This document shows positions 28,148-37,380 of a stretch of 64,000 bases of DNA, piece after piece. The stretch's first letter is position 1, and each line of letters begins with the position of its first letter. The stretch is from Bifidobacterium breve (GTDB lineage Bacteria > Actinomycetota > Thermoleophilia > Solirubrobacterales > Solirubrobacteraceae), in contig CAMDBT010000007.1 in the NCBI GenBank assembly GCA_945889475.1, positions 1-64,000 on the forward strand. Direction: 5' to 3'. The position numbers and the translations under genes were made by a program. A model generated the notes under the pieces. That model saw only the letters and a list, made by a program, of their open reading frames with translations. It searched no databases and was not told where the DNA came from.

Positions 28148-28167
28148 AAGTGGGCTAGCGCCCACTT
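28148..28167 (-). terminator. Intrinsic terminator/attenuator in the rimP-nusA-infB leader
   Basis: On the minus strand a perfect 8-base-pair stem AAGTGGGC/GCCCACTT with a four-base loop is followed by seven T (28143-28149, overlapping the base of the stem). It lies 20 bases before the rimP start and downstream of a promoter-like element at 28216-28225. It could end coaBC transcription, but its place in the rimP leader fits a premature terminator. A leader sequence at 28185-28191 can pair with 28156-28162 and would disrupt the hairpin. Confidence 0.8.
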
Positions 28168-28215
28168 CCGTTGCTGCTGTGACCGGCGCTACCGGGCTTC
28201 GAAAGCTCGTCTAGA

Positions 28216-28225
28216 ACGATAGCAC
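28216..28225 (-). promoter_or_regulatory. Candidate extended -10 promoter for rimP-nusA-infB
   Basis: The minus strand reads GTGCTATCGT. TATCGT fits the TANNNT form of a primary-sigma -10, with an upstream TGC as an extended -10. The same decamer lies before the SAM riboswitch of the ThrC-like gene (43143-43152). No strong -35 is visible at 17 or 18 bases. A start near 28209 would give a leader of about 80 bases that includes the terminator. Confidence 0.45.
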
Positions 28226-28285
28226 CGCAGCCGCCTTGGCGCTGATCTTCGACGCCCAGTGGTGGCTGAGGAGGCGATCAGGAGC

Positions 28286-28328
28286 GCCGCGTCGCGCTAG
28301 GCGCGGTGCCGCGTCGCGCTAGGCGCGG
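28286..28328. repeat. Two direct copies of a 21-base GC-rich palindromic unit downstream of coaBC
   Basis: Identical 21-base copies lie at 28286-28306 and 28308-28328, separated by one T. Each copy begins GCCGCG and ends CGCGG, so it can form a small hairpin. The pair starts 18 bases after the coaBC stop on the minus strand. It could stabilise the 3' end of the coaBC mRNA or be a REP-like element; there is no T-run, so it is not a standard terminator. Confidence 0.8.
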
Positions 28329-28346
28329 CTAATCATCGCGGGCGGG

Positions 28347-29597
28347 CTACGCGGTGCGAGCGCGCTCGGCGGTTAGCTCGTCAACAGCGTCGAGGATCTC
28401 CCCGGCGATCGCGAGCTTGTCAGCTCTTGGCAGGTGCCGATCTGCGCCGGCGCTAACAATCGTGACCTCGTTGGATCTGCTCTCGAAACCGATCTCAGCG
28501 TCGGAGACGTCGTTGACGACGAGTAGATCGAGACCTTTCGCGGCCAGCTTCGCGCGCGCCAATTCCAGTCCACCGGGGCCATGTTCAGCGGCGAAACCGA
28601 CAAGCATTTGCGCTTCAGTGCGTACCTTGGCGAGCTCTGCGAGCACGTCAGTGGTTGGCGTCAAAGTCAGCTCGAACTCCGTTCGGCCGTCCTTCTTAAG
28701 CTTGCCGGCTGCTGGCTCGGCGGCCGTAAAGTCCGCAACGGCGGCAGCCATCAGGAGCAGGTCGCAGCTGGGGAATTGCTCTCTAGCGGCCTGTTCGAGC
28801 TCTGCCGCGGTCTTGACGTCGAGATAGGCAACCTGAGCGTGGCGCGGCAGATCAACGTTGGCCGCAATCACCGTCACATCAGCCCCACGCGCGGCGGCAG
28901 CTTCGGCCAAGGCGAAGCCCATTCGTCCCGATGAGCGGTTGCCGACGAACCGAACCGCATCGATCGGCTCGCGCGTGCCGCCAGCGGTCACCAGCACGCG
29001 GCGACCATCCCAGGGGCGCTGGCCAGCCGGCACGATCTGTTCGATCGCAGCGAGAATCGCCTCTGGGCGGGCGAGCCTGCCGCTACCCCACTCGTTGCGG
29101 CTGGCAAGCGAGCCGACCTCGGGGTCCACAACCCTAATAGAGCGGCGACGGAGCAGCTCAACGTTGGCCTGTGTCGCTCCGTTTTGCCACATCTGGTGGT
29201 TCATCGCTGGCGCAAGGATCAGCGGGCACGATGCGGCCAACGCGGCGCTTGTCAGCAGATTGTCGGCCAGTCCGGAGGCCAGCTTGGCGATCGTGTTGGC
29301 GCTAGCCGGTGCGATCACGAAGACGTCGGCGTTGCGAACCAGCTCCAAGTGACTGATCGGATCGTGCTCCGGGGTTGGCTGGTCGGGGAAGGCGCCGCGG
29401 GCTGGATCTCGCTCCCACTCGCTAGTCAAGACCGGCCCGCCAGTGATCGCAGCGAACGACGCTGCGCCTACGAAACGCTGTGAGTTGACGGTTTGAATCA
29501 CCCGCAACGAATGGCCGGCGGCGCTTGCGAGACGTACTAGATCGAGCGCCTTATAGGCGGCGATCCCACCGGTGACACCGAGAAGAATTCGGGCCAT
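28347..29597 (-). CDS. coaBC: Bifunctional phosphopantothenoylcysteine decarboxylase/phosphopantothenate-cysteine ligase
   Basis: The 416-residue enzyme makes 4'-phosphopantetheine for coenzyme A. The CoaC domain has GVTGGIAAYKA, ISHLEL (catalytic His) and the PAMNHQMW motif; the CoaB domain has TAGGTREPID, NRSSGRMG and VNDVSD. The flavoprotein domain has an apparent insertion around residues 60-78 (ERDPARGAFPDQPTPEHD). It sits downstream of gmk and rpoZ, a conserved actinobacterial order. Confidence 0.95.
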   Translation of the reverse strand: MARILLGVTGGIAAYKALDLVRLASAAGHSLRVIQTVNSQRFVGAASFAAITGGPVLTSEWERDPARGAFPDQPTPEHDPISHLELVRNADVFVIAPASANTIAKLASGLADNLLTSAALAASCPLILAPAMNHQMWQNGATQANVELLRRRSIRVVDPEVGSLASRNEWGSGRLARPEAILAAIEQIVPAGQRPWDGRRVLVTAGGTREPIDAVRFVGNRSSGRMGFALAEAAAARGADVTVIAANVDLPRHAQVAYLDVKTAAELEQAAREQFPSCDLLLMAAAVADFTAAEPAAGKLKKDGRTEFELTLTPTTDVLAELAKVRTEAQMLVGFAAEHGPGGLELARAKLAAKGLDLLVVNDVSDAEIGFESRSNEVTIVSAGADRHLPRADKLAIAGEILDAVDELTAERARTA

Positions 29598-29621
29598 CTG
29601 TGCCCTCCTAGCTCTACTGGA

Positions 29622-29852
29622 CTACTCGGGATAGCGATAAATCAGCTTGCCTTCGGCAACCTCTTCGAGCGCGATCGTGAGGTAATTGGCCGAATCACTT
29701 GCGACCATCGGCGGCGGGAACTCATCGAAAGTTCCCTCACCTAGGTTGTGGTAGTAGCTGTTGATCTGGCGCGCGCGCTTGGCGGCGACGATCACGGTGG
29801 CGTAGTTCGAGTCGACCTGCTCGAGCAGGGCGTCAATCCGAGGAGCAATCAT
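29622..29852 (-). CDS. rpoZ: DNA-directed RNA polymerase omega subunit
   Basis: This 76-residue small subunit stabilises beta' during polymerase assembly. It has the family segments PRIDALLEQVDSNYATVIV and AAKRARQINSYY and ends with IALEEVAEGKLIY. It is five bases downstream of gmk and 24 bases before coaBC. Confidence 0.93.
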   Translation of the reverse strand: MIAPRIDALLEQVDSNYATVIVAAKRARQINSYYHNLGEGTFDEFPPPMVASDSANYLTIALEEVAEGKLIYRYPE

Positions 29853-29857
29853 GCTGC

Positions 29858-30424
29858 TTAGTCTATCGCTCCACGCAGCTGTCCTTGAACGAGCCGCTCC
29901 AGCGCCTCAACAGCGTTATCGAGATTGTCGTTGACAATCACCTCGCTGAACTCGTCTTGCGCCCCAAGCTCCTCGCGCGCAACCGCGAGTCGTTCGTCGA
30001 TCGTCTGCGCCGAATCGGTGCCGCGGCGGACGAGCCGTTCGCGCAGCGAGTCAAACGATGGAGGGGCGATGAAGACCTGTAACGCCGAGGGCATCGACTG
30101 ACGAATCTGACGCGCACCCTGGAGCTCGATCTCGAGAACAATCACATCCTCGGCTCCGTCGCGCTCGTCCAACTCAGTTAGCAGCGTGCCGTACTGCTTG
30201 CCGGCATAGCGAGCGTGCTCGGCAAAGGCTCCTTCGGCGATCAAAACGTCGAACGCATCGTCCGCTAGGAAGTGGTAATCGACGCCATCCCTCTCCCCCT
30301 GCCGCGGCTCCCGCGTGGTCGCCGAAATACTGAGCCTGACGCTAGCTATGCGCTCGCGCAGCAGCGTGATGAGCGTCCCTTTGCCCACCCCCGACGGTCC
30401 GGTGATGACGATTAAGTGCGCCAT
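29858..30424 (-). CDS. gmk: Guanylate kinase
   Basis: The 188-residue kinase converts GMP to GDP. The P-loop GPSGVGKGTL is at residues 8-17; the GMP-binding residues lie in SATTREPRQGERDGVDYHF. Length and order are normal. It follows mihF by 30 bases and is likely cotranscribed with rpoZ and coaBC. Confidence 0.96.
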   Translation of the reverse strand: MAHLIVITGPSGVGKGTLITLLRERIASVRLSISATTREPRQGERDGVDYHFLADDAFDVLIAEGAFAEHARYAGKQYGTLLTELDERDGAEDVIVLEIELQGARQIRQSMPSALQVFIAPPSFDSLRERLVRRGTDSAQTIDERLAVAREELGAQDEFSEVIVNDNLDNAVEALERLVQGQLRGAID

Positions 30425-30454
30425 TGGCGCAGGCTAAGTGATTGCCCGGCGCGA

Positions 30455-30808
30455 CTAGCGCGCGCGGCTGCGCAGAAGCTCCACGAGCTCGCCGCGCTGG
30501 CGGTCGGACAGGCCACCGACCGTTTTACTTGGCGAGATCCGGACCTGCTGGAGGATCTTGTTGGCCTTGACTCGGCCAAACTTCGGCACCGCCAACAGCA
30601 GATCAAAAACCTTCGCCGTCTCGAGATACTCTGGTGGCGATTCGAGCAGGCGGTCGATCGTTGCCTTGCCGGCGCGCAGGTCACGCTTGAGCTTCGCGCG
30701 TCGGCTGCGAATGTGATTGGCGCGCTCCAAGGCTTCCATCCGCTGAAGCTTCGAACGCTCCGGTGCCTCGGTTGTCGCGGAAGATTTCTTTTCGGTTGCC
30801 GAGGCCAT
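30455..30808 (-). CDS. mihF: Actinobacterial integration host factor MihF
   Basis: The 117-residue basic protein matches actinobacterial IHF (MihF/sIHF), with a lysine-rich N-terminus, a helical segment ending RAKLKRDLRAGK and a helix-two-turn-helix region (LLAVPKFGRVKANKILQQVRI, broken here as LLAVPKFGRVKANK and ILQQVRI). It binds and organises DNA and takes part in phage integration in mycobacteria. ATG 30808 gives the typical N-terminus; the frame to 30904 is upstream sequence. A TATGCT hexamer at 30816-30821 ends eight bases before the ATG, so the mRNA may be leaderless. gmk follows, the usual pair. Confidence 0.93.
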   Translation of the reverse strand: MASATEKKSSATTEAPERSKLQRMEALERANHIRSRRAKLKRDLRAGKATIDRLLESPPEYLETAKVFDLLLAVPKFGRVKANKILQQVRISPSKTVGGLSDRQRGELVELLRSRAR

Positions 30809-30815
30809 GGCCGCG

Positions 30816-30821
30816 AGCATA
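30816..30821 (-). promoter_or_regulatory. Candidate -10 for a leaderless mihF transcript
   Basis: The minus strand reads TATGCT, a good TANNNT -10, only seven bases before the mihF ATG. Transcription would start at or next to the start codon. No clear -35 is seen at 17 bases. I see no ribosome-binding site in front of this ATG, which fits a leaderless mRNA. Confidence 0.4.
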
Positions 30822-30864
30822 CACAACTCTGATCGCGCTGCGACGCGTGGTTGAAAAATTCGAC

Positions 30865-30886
30865 TTGACGTCGAGTTGAGGTCGAG
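30865..30886. repeat. Two adjacent 11-base direct repeats upstream of mihF
   Basis: TTGACGTCGAG (30865-30875) is followed at once by TTGAGGTCGAG (30876-30886), one mismatch in eleven. The 11-base period puts both copies on the same face of the helix. They lie 45 to 65 bases upstream of the likely mihF start, a suitable place for an activator or for MihF itself. Binding is inference. Confidence 0.55.
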
Positions 30887-30931
30887 TGTTCTCAACTTGG
30901 CCACACTCGGCCGGCCCCGGATCGGCGCCGC

Positions 30932-31795
30932 TCAGGCCAGCTGGGCGAGTCCGTCGCGGATCGCACCCGCGGCCGCGGGGTCGCGAAAACTCTCGGTACC
31001 TACGGCGATGACGACGGCGCCTGCGTCAAGGAACTGGCGCCCGTTGGCGGCGCTGGAAATCCCTCCCATCGCGATTATCGGCAGCTTGACCGCCGCCGCA
31101 ACGGCGCTCGTTTGCGCGAGCGCAACGGCGCGGATCGCCGCGCCGGATTGCCCGCCGCTGCCGCCGCCGAGCCATGGCTTGCCCGGCTGCGCTGGATCGG
31201 CAGCGAAAGCCCGGAGCGTGTTGATCAGCGAGACGGCGTCGGCGCCGGAGGCCTCAGCGGCGCTCGCCACGAGCGCGACATCGGCGGTGTTCGGCGTAAG
31301 TTTGACAATCAACGGCTTCGACGTCTTGTCGCGGACGGCGGCTAGCAGCCTGTGTAATTCGGCCGGGTCGGAGCCGATGTCGAGCCCGGTCTTGACGTTC
31401 GGGCAGGAAACGTTCAGCTCGATTGCGGCGATCTCCTCGCGGCCTTCGAGCGCTTCGAATAGTTCACCGACTTCGTCGGCGTTCGACCCCATCACGTTGG
31501 TGATCAGTGGCACCGCCAAGGTCGCGAGCTCGGGCAGGTCGTGCTCGAGGTAGCCTGCCAGTCCGCGGTTCGGGAGGCCGATCGAGTTGACTAGGCCGGC
31601 CGGCGTTTCGAATAGTCGCGGCGGCGGGTTGCCGATCCGCGGCTGCAGCGTGATCGTCTTCGAAACGAACGCCGAGAAAGGGAACTGCTCGTCTAGCGAC
31701 GCGCCAAAGACGCGTCTAGCGGCGATCACGTCGAAGGTCCCGGAGCCGTTGATTACTGGGTGGGCGAGCTCGATGCCGCAGAGGTCAACGCTCAC
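30932..31795 (-). CDS. pyrD: Dihydroorotate dehydrogenase, class 1B catalytic subunit
   Basis: The 287-residue FMN enzyme oxidises dihydroorotate to orotate. It has the TIM-barrel motifs NGSGTFD, NSIGLPN and the catalytic cysteine in ELNVSCPNVK, which marks the NAD-linked class 1B. GTG 31795 overlaps the pyrK stop by four bases (GTGA). PyrK supplies the electron-transfer subunit. It is the last gene of the pyr operon seen here; pyrF and pyrE are not in the window. Confidence 0.94.
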   Translation of the reverse strand: MSVDLCGIELAHPVINGSGTFDVIAARRVFGASLDEQFPFSAFVSKTITLQPRIGNPPPRLFETPAGLVNSIGLPNRGLAGYLEHDLPELATLAVPLITNVMGSNADEVGELFEALEGREEIAAIELNVSCPNVKTGLDIGSDPAELHRLLAAVRDKTSKPLIVKLTPNTADVALVASAAEASGADAVSLINTLRAFAADPAQPGKPWLGGGSGGQSGAAIRAVALAQTSAVAAAVKLPIIAMGGISSAANGRQFLDAGAVVIAVGTESFRDPAAAGAIRDGLAQLA

Positions 31796-32619
31796 CGCTG
31801 GCCCTCCCCTAGGAGCCAATCGGTGGCGAGCTGATCGGCTGAGACCACCGGACCGTCGAGGCAGGTTCGACGGAAACTGCCGTCGTTGATCTTCACAACG
31901 CAGCCGAAACAGGCTCCGTACCCGCAGGCCATTGGCGCCTCCAGCGCGAGCTGTGCAGGGACGCCGCTAGCGACGCTGATCGCGCGCACCGCTTCAAGCA
32001 TCTGCGGCGGGCCGCAGGAGTAGATAACCGCCCGCGCGTCGCGATCGAGTTCAGCCAACAGCAGCTCGGTCACAAGGCCGCGATGGCCAACCGAGCCGTC
32101 GTCGGTGGCAATCTGTGCTCCGGCAAGCAGTTTGGCTCCGGCGGCGTGGGCGCCGTCGCGGAACCCGAGCAGTGCCACCAGCTCAACCTCTTGCGCAAGC
32201 AGTTGGTGCTGGAGCATCGCCAGCGGCGCGATCCCGATCCCGCCGCCGCAGATTACGGCGCGGCGGTCGCCGTCAGGTGCTGTGAAGCCTTTACCCAACG
32301 GCCCCAGCAACCGCAGCCGGTCGCCGGCGCCAAGCTCGACGAGCCGTTCAGTGCCGGGTCCAACTACCTCGAGTACAAACGAAAGCTGGCCATCGCCAGC
32401 CGCCAAGACCGAGATTGCCCGCGGCAGGTAAGGCCGCTCGTCGCTGCCACCGCCCCAACGCACCGAGCTGGTCAGCATGTAGAACTGCCCTGCGCTCGGC
32501 TGAGGACGATCACGATCGTCGCAGCTAATGACTTTATAGGGACCGATCTCCTCAGTCCCAGACACCGTTACCTCTCGCGTTCCAAATGGAGCCTGGACGC
32601 GGTCCGCGGCGGCGCTCAC
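31792..32619 (-). CDS. pyrK: Dihydroorotate dehydrogenase electron-transfer subunit
   Basis: The 275-residue flavoprotein passes electrons from PyrD to NAD+. It has the FAD-binding segment [10 protein letters not shown], the NAD-binding [10 protein letters not shown], and a C-terminal [2Fe-2S] site with cysteines in [12 protein letters not shown] and [12 protein letters not shown] 32619 overlaps the carB stop by four bases and its own stop overlaps pyrD, so the three are coupled. Confidence 0.93.
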   Translation of the reverse strand: MSAAADRVQAPFGTREVTVSGTEEIGPYKVISCDDRDRPQPSAGQFYMLTSSVRWGGGSDERPYLPRAISVLAAGDGQLSFVLEVVGPGTERLVELGAGDRLRLLGPLGKGFTAPDGDRRAVICGGGIGIAPLAMLQHQLLAQEVELVALLGFRDGAHAAGAKLLAGAQIATDDGSVGHRGLVTELLLAELDRDARAVIYSCGPPQMLEAVRAISVASGVPAQLALEAPMACGYGACFGCVVKINDGSFRRTCLDGPVVSADQLATDWLLGEGQR

Positions 32620-35600
32620 GCCTCGGCCTCAACCGACCGCAGGCCGCGATGAATCTCCTGCAACGAGAGCACTTCTAGCTCGCCGCTGCGGGCTGACGAG
32701 ATCGCGCGCGCCGCCGCCAAGCCGCCAGCCAACGTCGTCAGGCAAGGGACGCTGCGAGCGACCGCTGCGCGGCGGATCTCCCAGCCGTCACTGCGTGCGC
32801 CGGAGCCTGTCGGCGTGTTGACAACGAGAGTCACCTCACCGCTCTCGATCATGTCAACGACATTCGGCGAACCCTCTCCGACCTTCATCAGCTCCTCCGC
32901 TGGGACGCCCATCCGCTCGAGCGCCTCTCGCGTTCCGCGCGTCGCAACGATCTTGAAGCCAAGGTCGTGGAGCGTTTGGGCGATCGCGACGGCTCCGGCT
33001 TTGTCGGAGTCGGTGACGGTGATGAAGGCCGTGCCGCCGTCTGGTAGCGCCGCCCCGGCGGCGGCCTGAGCCTTCGCGAAGGCAGTTGGGAAGTCGCGCG
33101 CAACTCCCATCACTTCTCCGGTCGAGCGCATCTCAGGCCCGAGCAGCACGTCGGCTCCGTCAAATCGGTCAAACGGCATCACCGCTTCCTTGACGGAAAC
33201 GTGATCGTGGCCGATCGGGTCGGCCGGCAGGCCCAAGTCGTCAATCCGCTCGCCCAGCATCAGGCGGCAGGCCAGCTTAGCTAGTGGGAGCCCAATCGCC
33301 TTGCTAACGAATGGAACCGTCCGCGACGCGCGCGGGTTGGCTTCGATCACATAAAGCTCGGCGCCGTAGACGGCAAACTGAATGTTGCAGAGGCCGACAA
33401 CGCCGAGCGCCTTGGCAATCGCCTCTGTCTGCTCAGTAATCGCGGCCATCATCTCTGGGCCGAGCGAGTGCGGTGGAAGCACGCAGGCGCTGTCGCCAGA
33501 GTGGATGCCAGCCTCCTCGACGTGCTGCATGATGCCGCCGATCCAAACCTTCTCCCCATCGCAGAGGGCGTCGACATCCACCTCAATTGCGTTTTCAAGG
33601 AAGCGATCGAGGTAGATCGCACGGCCGTCTTCACGGACGTGCCGGGAGAGGTAGTCCTGCAGATCCTCCCGCGAATAGACGATCTCCATCGCTCGCCCGC
33701 CGAGCACGTAACTGGGCCGCACCAGAAGCGGGAATCCGACCTCCTCTGAGACGCTCAGCGCCTGCTCAACCGAATCAGCCTGCGCATACGGAGGCGCTTG
33801 GTAACCGAGCGCCTCCAGCAGCCCGCCGAAGCGGCCGCGGTCTTCGGCGAGGTCGATCGCATCGACGCTCGTTCCAAGCACTTTGATTCCGGCCTCAACG
33901 AGCCCTCCAGCGAGCTTCAGCGGCGTCTGGCCACCGAACTGCACGATCACGCCTTCGGGCTGCTCAATCTCAGCTACAGCGAGCACATCGGCCAGCGTCA
34001 ACGGCTCAAAGTAGAGCCGATCGGAGGTGTCGTAGTCGGTCGAAACGGTCTCCGGGTTGCAGTTGACCATCACTGCGTCGCGGCCGCATTCGCGGACCGT
34101 CATCGCAGCGTGGACGCAGCAGTAATCGAACTCGATCCCCTGGCCGATCCTGTTTGGCCCGGCGCCGAGAATCATCACCGAGGGGTTCTCGCCGCGCACG
34201 ACCTCACCCTGTGCCTGCTGCTCCCAAGCTGAGTAGTAGTACGGAGTGCGGGCCTCAAACTCGGCCGCGCAGGTGTCGACTGAGCGGTAGACGCGCTCGC
34301 CTACGAACGGCGCTTCGGGGCTGAGCGCGAGCTGCTGGAACTGGCGCAGGAACCAGGGGTCCACCAGCGAAGCCTCGTGAACCTGCTCCAGCGTCGCCCC
34401 TTGGCGGAAGGCCTCAAGCATGAAGTCGTAGCGTTCCGCGCCGGCCGGGGTCAACGCGGCGATCAGATCATCGACGCCAAGCCCTTCGAGCTTGGCGCTG
34501 ATGTCGAGCTCACGGCTGCGCATCGCTTTCGCGACCGCCTGCTGGAAGGTGCGACCGAAGGCCATCACTTCGCCGACGCTCTTCATGTGCGTTGAGAGCC
34601 GCGGATCAGCGCCAGGGAACTTCTCAAAGGCAAAGCGCGGCCACTTGACGACGACATAGTCGATCGTCGGCTCGAAGCTCGCTGGCGTCACTTGGGTGAT
34701 GTCGTTGGGAATCTCATCGAGCGTGTAGCCAACGGCCAGCCGGGCCGCAATCTTCGCGATCGGGAAGCCGGTCGCCTTCGAGGCCAGCGCCGAAGAGCGC
34801 GAAACTCGCGGGTTCATCTCGATCACGAGAATCTCTTCAGTGGCCGGGTTGACCGCAAACTGAACGTTCGATCCGCCGGTCTCCACGCCAACGGCGCGAA
34901 TCACCGTCAAAGCCTGGTCACGCAGCTGCTGGTAAAGGGCGTCAGTCAGCGTCTGCTGCGGCGCCACCGTCAACGAGTCACCGGTGTGAACGCCCATTGG
35001 GTCGATGTTCTCGATTGAACAGACGATCACGCAGTTGTCGTCGCGGTCGCGCATCACTTCAAGCTCGAACTCACCCCAGCCGAGCACCGACTGGTCGAGC
35101 AGCACCTGTCCGATCGGTGATGCCTCGATCCCTCGCTTGACGATCGAGCGGTACTCAGCTTCGTCGCGCGCGATCCCTCCGCCTCGGCCACCGAGCGTGA
35201 AGGCTGGCCGCACAATTGCCGGCAGGCCAATCTGATCGAGCGCGGCGGTCGCCTCGTCAAGCGTCGTCGCGATCGCACTGCGCGGCATCTTCAGCCCAGC
35301 CTTGGCCATCGTCTGAGCGAAACGTTCGCGATTCTCGGCGCGGTCGATCGCTTCGTAGTTGGCACCGATCAGCTCGACGCCGAAGCGCTCCAGCGTGCCG
35401 TCCTCGACGAGCGCTTTGGCAAGGTTCAGCGCCGTTTGCCCGCCAAGCGTCGGCAGCAGCGCGTCGGGGCGCTCCTTCTCAATCACTGCTGCCACGGGGC
35501 CAGGCAGCAGCGGTTCAACGTAGGTTGCATCGGCGAACTCGGGGTCGGTCATGATCGTCGCCGGGTTGGAGTTGACAAGAACGATCTCGTAGCCCTCCTC

Positions 35601-35714
35601 GCGAAGCACCTTGCAGGCTTGCACGCCCGAATAGTCGAACTCTGCGGCTTGGCCGATCACGATCGGCCCCGAGCCGATCACGAGGATTTTATGGATGTCA
35701 TCGCGCCGCGGCAT
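32616..35714 (-). CDS. carB: Carbamoyl-phosphate synthase large chain
   Basis: The 1032-residue protein makes carbamoyl phosphate from bicarbonate, ammonia and two ATP. It has two homologous ATP-grasp halves, each starting with a phosphate-binding loop ([33 protein letters not shown]), and a C-terminal MGS-like regulatory domain. It is slightly shorter than the E. coli chain. It overlaps carA by one base and pyrK by four. Confidence 0.97.
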   Translation of the reverse strand: MPRRDDIHKILVIGSGPIVIGQAAEFDYSGVQACKVLREEGYEIVLVNSNPATIMTDPEFADATYVEPLLPGPVAAVIEKERPDALLPTLGGQTALNLAKALVEDGTLERFGVELIGANYEAIDRAENRERFAQTMAKAGLKMPRSAIATTLDEATAALDQIGLPAIVRPAFTLGGRGGGIARDEAEYRSIVKRGIEASPIGQVLLDQSVLGWGEFELEVMRDRDDNCVIVCSIENIDPMGVHTGDSLTVAPQQTLTDALYQQLRDQALTVIRAVGVETGGSNVQFAVNPATEEILVIEMNPRVSRSSALASKATGFPIAKIAARLAVGYTLDEIPNDITQVTPASFEPTIDYVVVKWPRFAFEKFPGADPRLSTHMKSVGEVMAFGRTFQQAVAKAMRSRELDISAKLEGLGVDDLIAALTPAGAERYDFMLEAFRQGATLEQVHEASLVDPWFLRQFQQLALSPEAPFVGERVYRSVDTCAAEFEARTPYYYSAWEQQAQGEVVRGENPSVMILGAGPNRIGQGIEFDYCCVHAAMTVRECGRDAVMVNCNPETVSTDYDTSDRLYFEPLTLADVLAVAEIEQPEGVIVQFGGQTPLKLAGGLVEAGIKVLGTSVDAIDLAEDRGRFGGLLEALGYQAPPYAQADSVEQALSVSEEVGFPLLVRPSYVLGGRAMEIVYSREDLQDYLSRHVREDGRAIYLDRFLENAIEVDVDALCDGEKVWIGGIMQHVEEAGIHSGDSACVLPPHSLGPEMMAAITEQTEAIAKALGVVGLCNIQFAVYGAELYVIEANPRASRTVPFVSKAIGLPLAKLACRLMLGERIDDLGLPADPIGHDHVSVKEAVMPFDRFDGADVLLGPEMRSTGEVMGVARDFPTAFAKAQAAAGAALPDGGTAFITVTDSDKAGAVAIAQTLHDLGFKIVATRGTREALERMGVPAEELMKVGEGSPNVVDMIESGEVTLVVNTPTGSGARSDGWEIRRAAVARSVPCLTTLAGGLAAARAISSARSGELEVLSLQEIHRGLRSVEAEA

Positions 35715-36844
35715 CAGGCGGCCGCCTTCGTGATCCGCTCGACGAACTCGTCGAAGAGGTGGCGCGCGTCGTGCGGGCCGGGGCCGGCCTCGGGGTGGTA
35801 CTGAACGGTTGAACCGGCCACATCGAGCAGCGTGAGCCCCTCAACGGTGCGATCGTAAAGGTTCACATGGCTTAGCTCGGCGCCGCCAAAATCGGTCTCC
35901 CAGCGGATCGGCTGATCGGTTTCAACCCGCAGGCCGCCGTCGGGCGCGGCAACCGCAAAGCCATGGTTCTGGGATGTGATCTCAATCTTTCCGGTTCGCA
36001 GATCCTTGACTGGATGGTTTACGCCGCGATGGCCGAACGGAAGCTTGAACGTCTCAAGACCGAGCGCGCGGCAGCAGAGTTGATGGCCAAGGCAGATGCC
36101 GAAAACCGGTTTCTTGCCGAGCACGCCGCGAACGGTTTCAACAACTCCGTCAAGCGCAGCGGGGTCGCCGGGTCCATTGGCGAGGAAGATCGCGTCCGGT
36201 CCGTCGGCGAGCAGCTCGTCGGCGCTGACGTTGCAGGGGTGAAGGTCGAGCCGCACGCCGCGCTCGACAAGCTGGCGCACAATCGAAAGTTTGATTCCGG
36301 TGTCAATCGCAGCAACGTGCGGACCGCCGTTGGATTCGCCGTGGCGCACCTTCTCCTGCGGACCGACCTCAGCGGCGAGATTCTGCCCTTCCATCGGCGG
36401 TTCTGCATTGACCAGTGCGGGTGCCTCGCCCTCACTAGTGCTGGCGAAGATCCCTCCCCGCATCGCGCCGCGACTGCGCAGGTGACGCACTAGAGCGCGC
36501 GTATCGACCTCGGTGATGGCGGGAATTTCGCTCGCCTCAAGCCAGTCGAGCCAACCTTGAGCTGCCGTCGGTGCGTCGGATGAGTTGTCGGCGGCGCGCA
36601 TCACGACGCCGCGAACATGGATGCGGTCGCTCTCCATCGCCGTCGCGCTGACGCCGTAGTTGCCAACGTGCGGAACCGTGAAGGTCAGAACCTGCCCTGC
36701 GAATGAAGGGTCGGTAACCGACTCCTGATAGCCGCCCATCGCGGTTGTGAAGACAACCTCGCCGACCGCCCCGCTGGACGCGCCGCAAAGCCTGCCTTCG
36801 AAACGGGTGCCGTCCTCGAGTAGGACGAAGCCCTCGGCGCTCAC
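35714..36844 (-). CDS. carA: Carbamoyl-phosphate synthase small chain
   Basis: The 376-residue glutamine amidotransferase subunit has an N-terminal CPSase_sm domain and a class I amidotransferase domain with the nucleophile in FGICLGHQL and the catalytic His/Glu pair in [12 protein letters not shown]. It passes ammonia to CarB. The GTG start overlaps the stop of the upstream isochorismatase-family gene by four bases. Confidence 0.96.
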   Translation of the reverse strand: MSAEGFVLLEDGTRFEGRLCGASSGAVGEVVFTTAMGGYQESVTDPSFAGQVLTFTVPHVGNYGVSATAMESDRIHVRGVVMRAADNSSDAPTAAQGWLDWLEASEIPAITEVDTRALVRHLRSRGAMRGGIFASTSEGEAPALVNAEPPMEGQNLAAEVGPQEKVRHGESNGGPHVAAIDTGIKLSIVRQLVERGVRLDLHPCNVSADELLADGPDAIFLANGPGDPAALDGVVETVRGVLGKKPVFGICLGHQLCCRALGLETFKLPFGHRGVNHPVKDLRTGKIEITSQNHGFAVAAPDGGLRVETDQPIRWETDFGGAELSHVNLYDRTVEGLTLLDVAGSTVQYHPEAGPGPHDARHLFDEFVERITKAAA

Positions 36845-37380
36845 TTGATCAGCGCCTGAATCTCTTTGAAATGTGGGTTCTTTGCGTCCACCAGTAGCTC
36901 GAAGCAGATCGCTTCGGTACTTGACAGAGCTGCGCCGGCCGAGCCAAGGCGCTCAATCGCCAGCGCGCGGTCATCTGGGTTGCGCGAACCGAGCGCGTCG
37001 CAGGCGAGCCAAACCTCGACCTCGGCTGCCAGCAGGTCGAGCACACTTTGCGCAACGCAGACGTGTGTCTCAATCCCGCAGACGACAACCTGATCTCGGC
37101 CAGCAAGCGAGAAACCGTCGGCTTTGGCGGCGGAGAAACTGGTCTTCTCCAGCACCACCGCGTCGCCCAAGGTCTCGCCTAACTCAGCGACGGTGTTGCC
37201 AAGGCCGCGCGGATACTGCTCGCTGACGATGATCGGCATCTCGAGCAGCGTCGCGGCGCGAGCGAGGATCTGCGCGCGTGCAGTTATCACGTCAGCGTCG
37301 GGAATCACTGCTCTGAACGCCTCTTGGATGTCGACAACGAGCAACGCGGCTCGATCTACGTCGAGCCTCGCAACCTTCAC
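36841..37380 (-). CDS. Isochorismatase-family cysteine hydrolase within the pyr operon
   Basis: The 179-residue protein has the family catalytic triad: Asp17 (LLVVDIQEAF), Lys79 (LEKTSFSA) and Cys108 (GIETHVCVAQ), with a cis-peptide before the Cys. This family includes nicotinamidase, isochorismatase and N-carbamoyl amidohydrolases; the compact form is like YcaC/hydrolase 'isochorismatase domain' proteins. Both ends overlap pyr genes by four bases (pyrC stop, carA start), so it is an integral operon member. A link to pyrimidine or carbamoyl metabolism is possible but not shown. GTG 37380 is set by the overlap; the longer frame is a shadow of pyrC. Confidence 0.83.
   Translation of the reverse strand: MKVARLDVDRAALLVVDIQEAFRAVIPDADVITARAQILARAATLLEMPIIVSEQYPRGLGNTVAELGETLGDAVVLEKTSFSAAKADGFSLAGRDQVVVCGIETHVCVAQSVLDLLAAEVEVWLACDALGSRNPDDRALAIERLGSAGAALSSTEAICFELLVDAKNPHFKEIQALIK

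Noticed and set aside
28286-28328. Insertion-sequence ends or CRISPR repeat
   Set aside because: Only two copies one base apart, with no transposase, target duplication or spacer.
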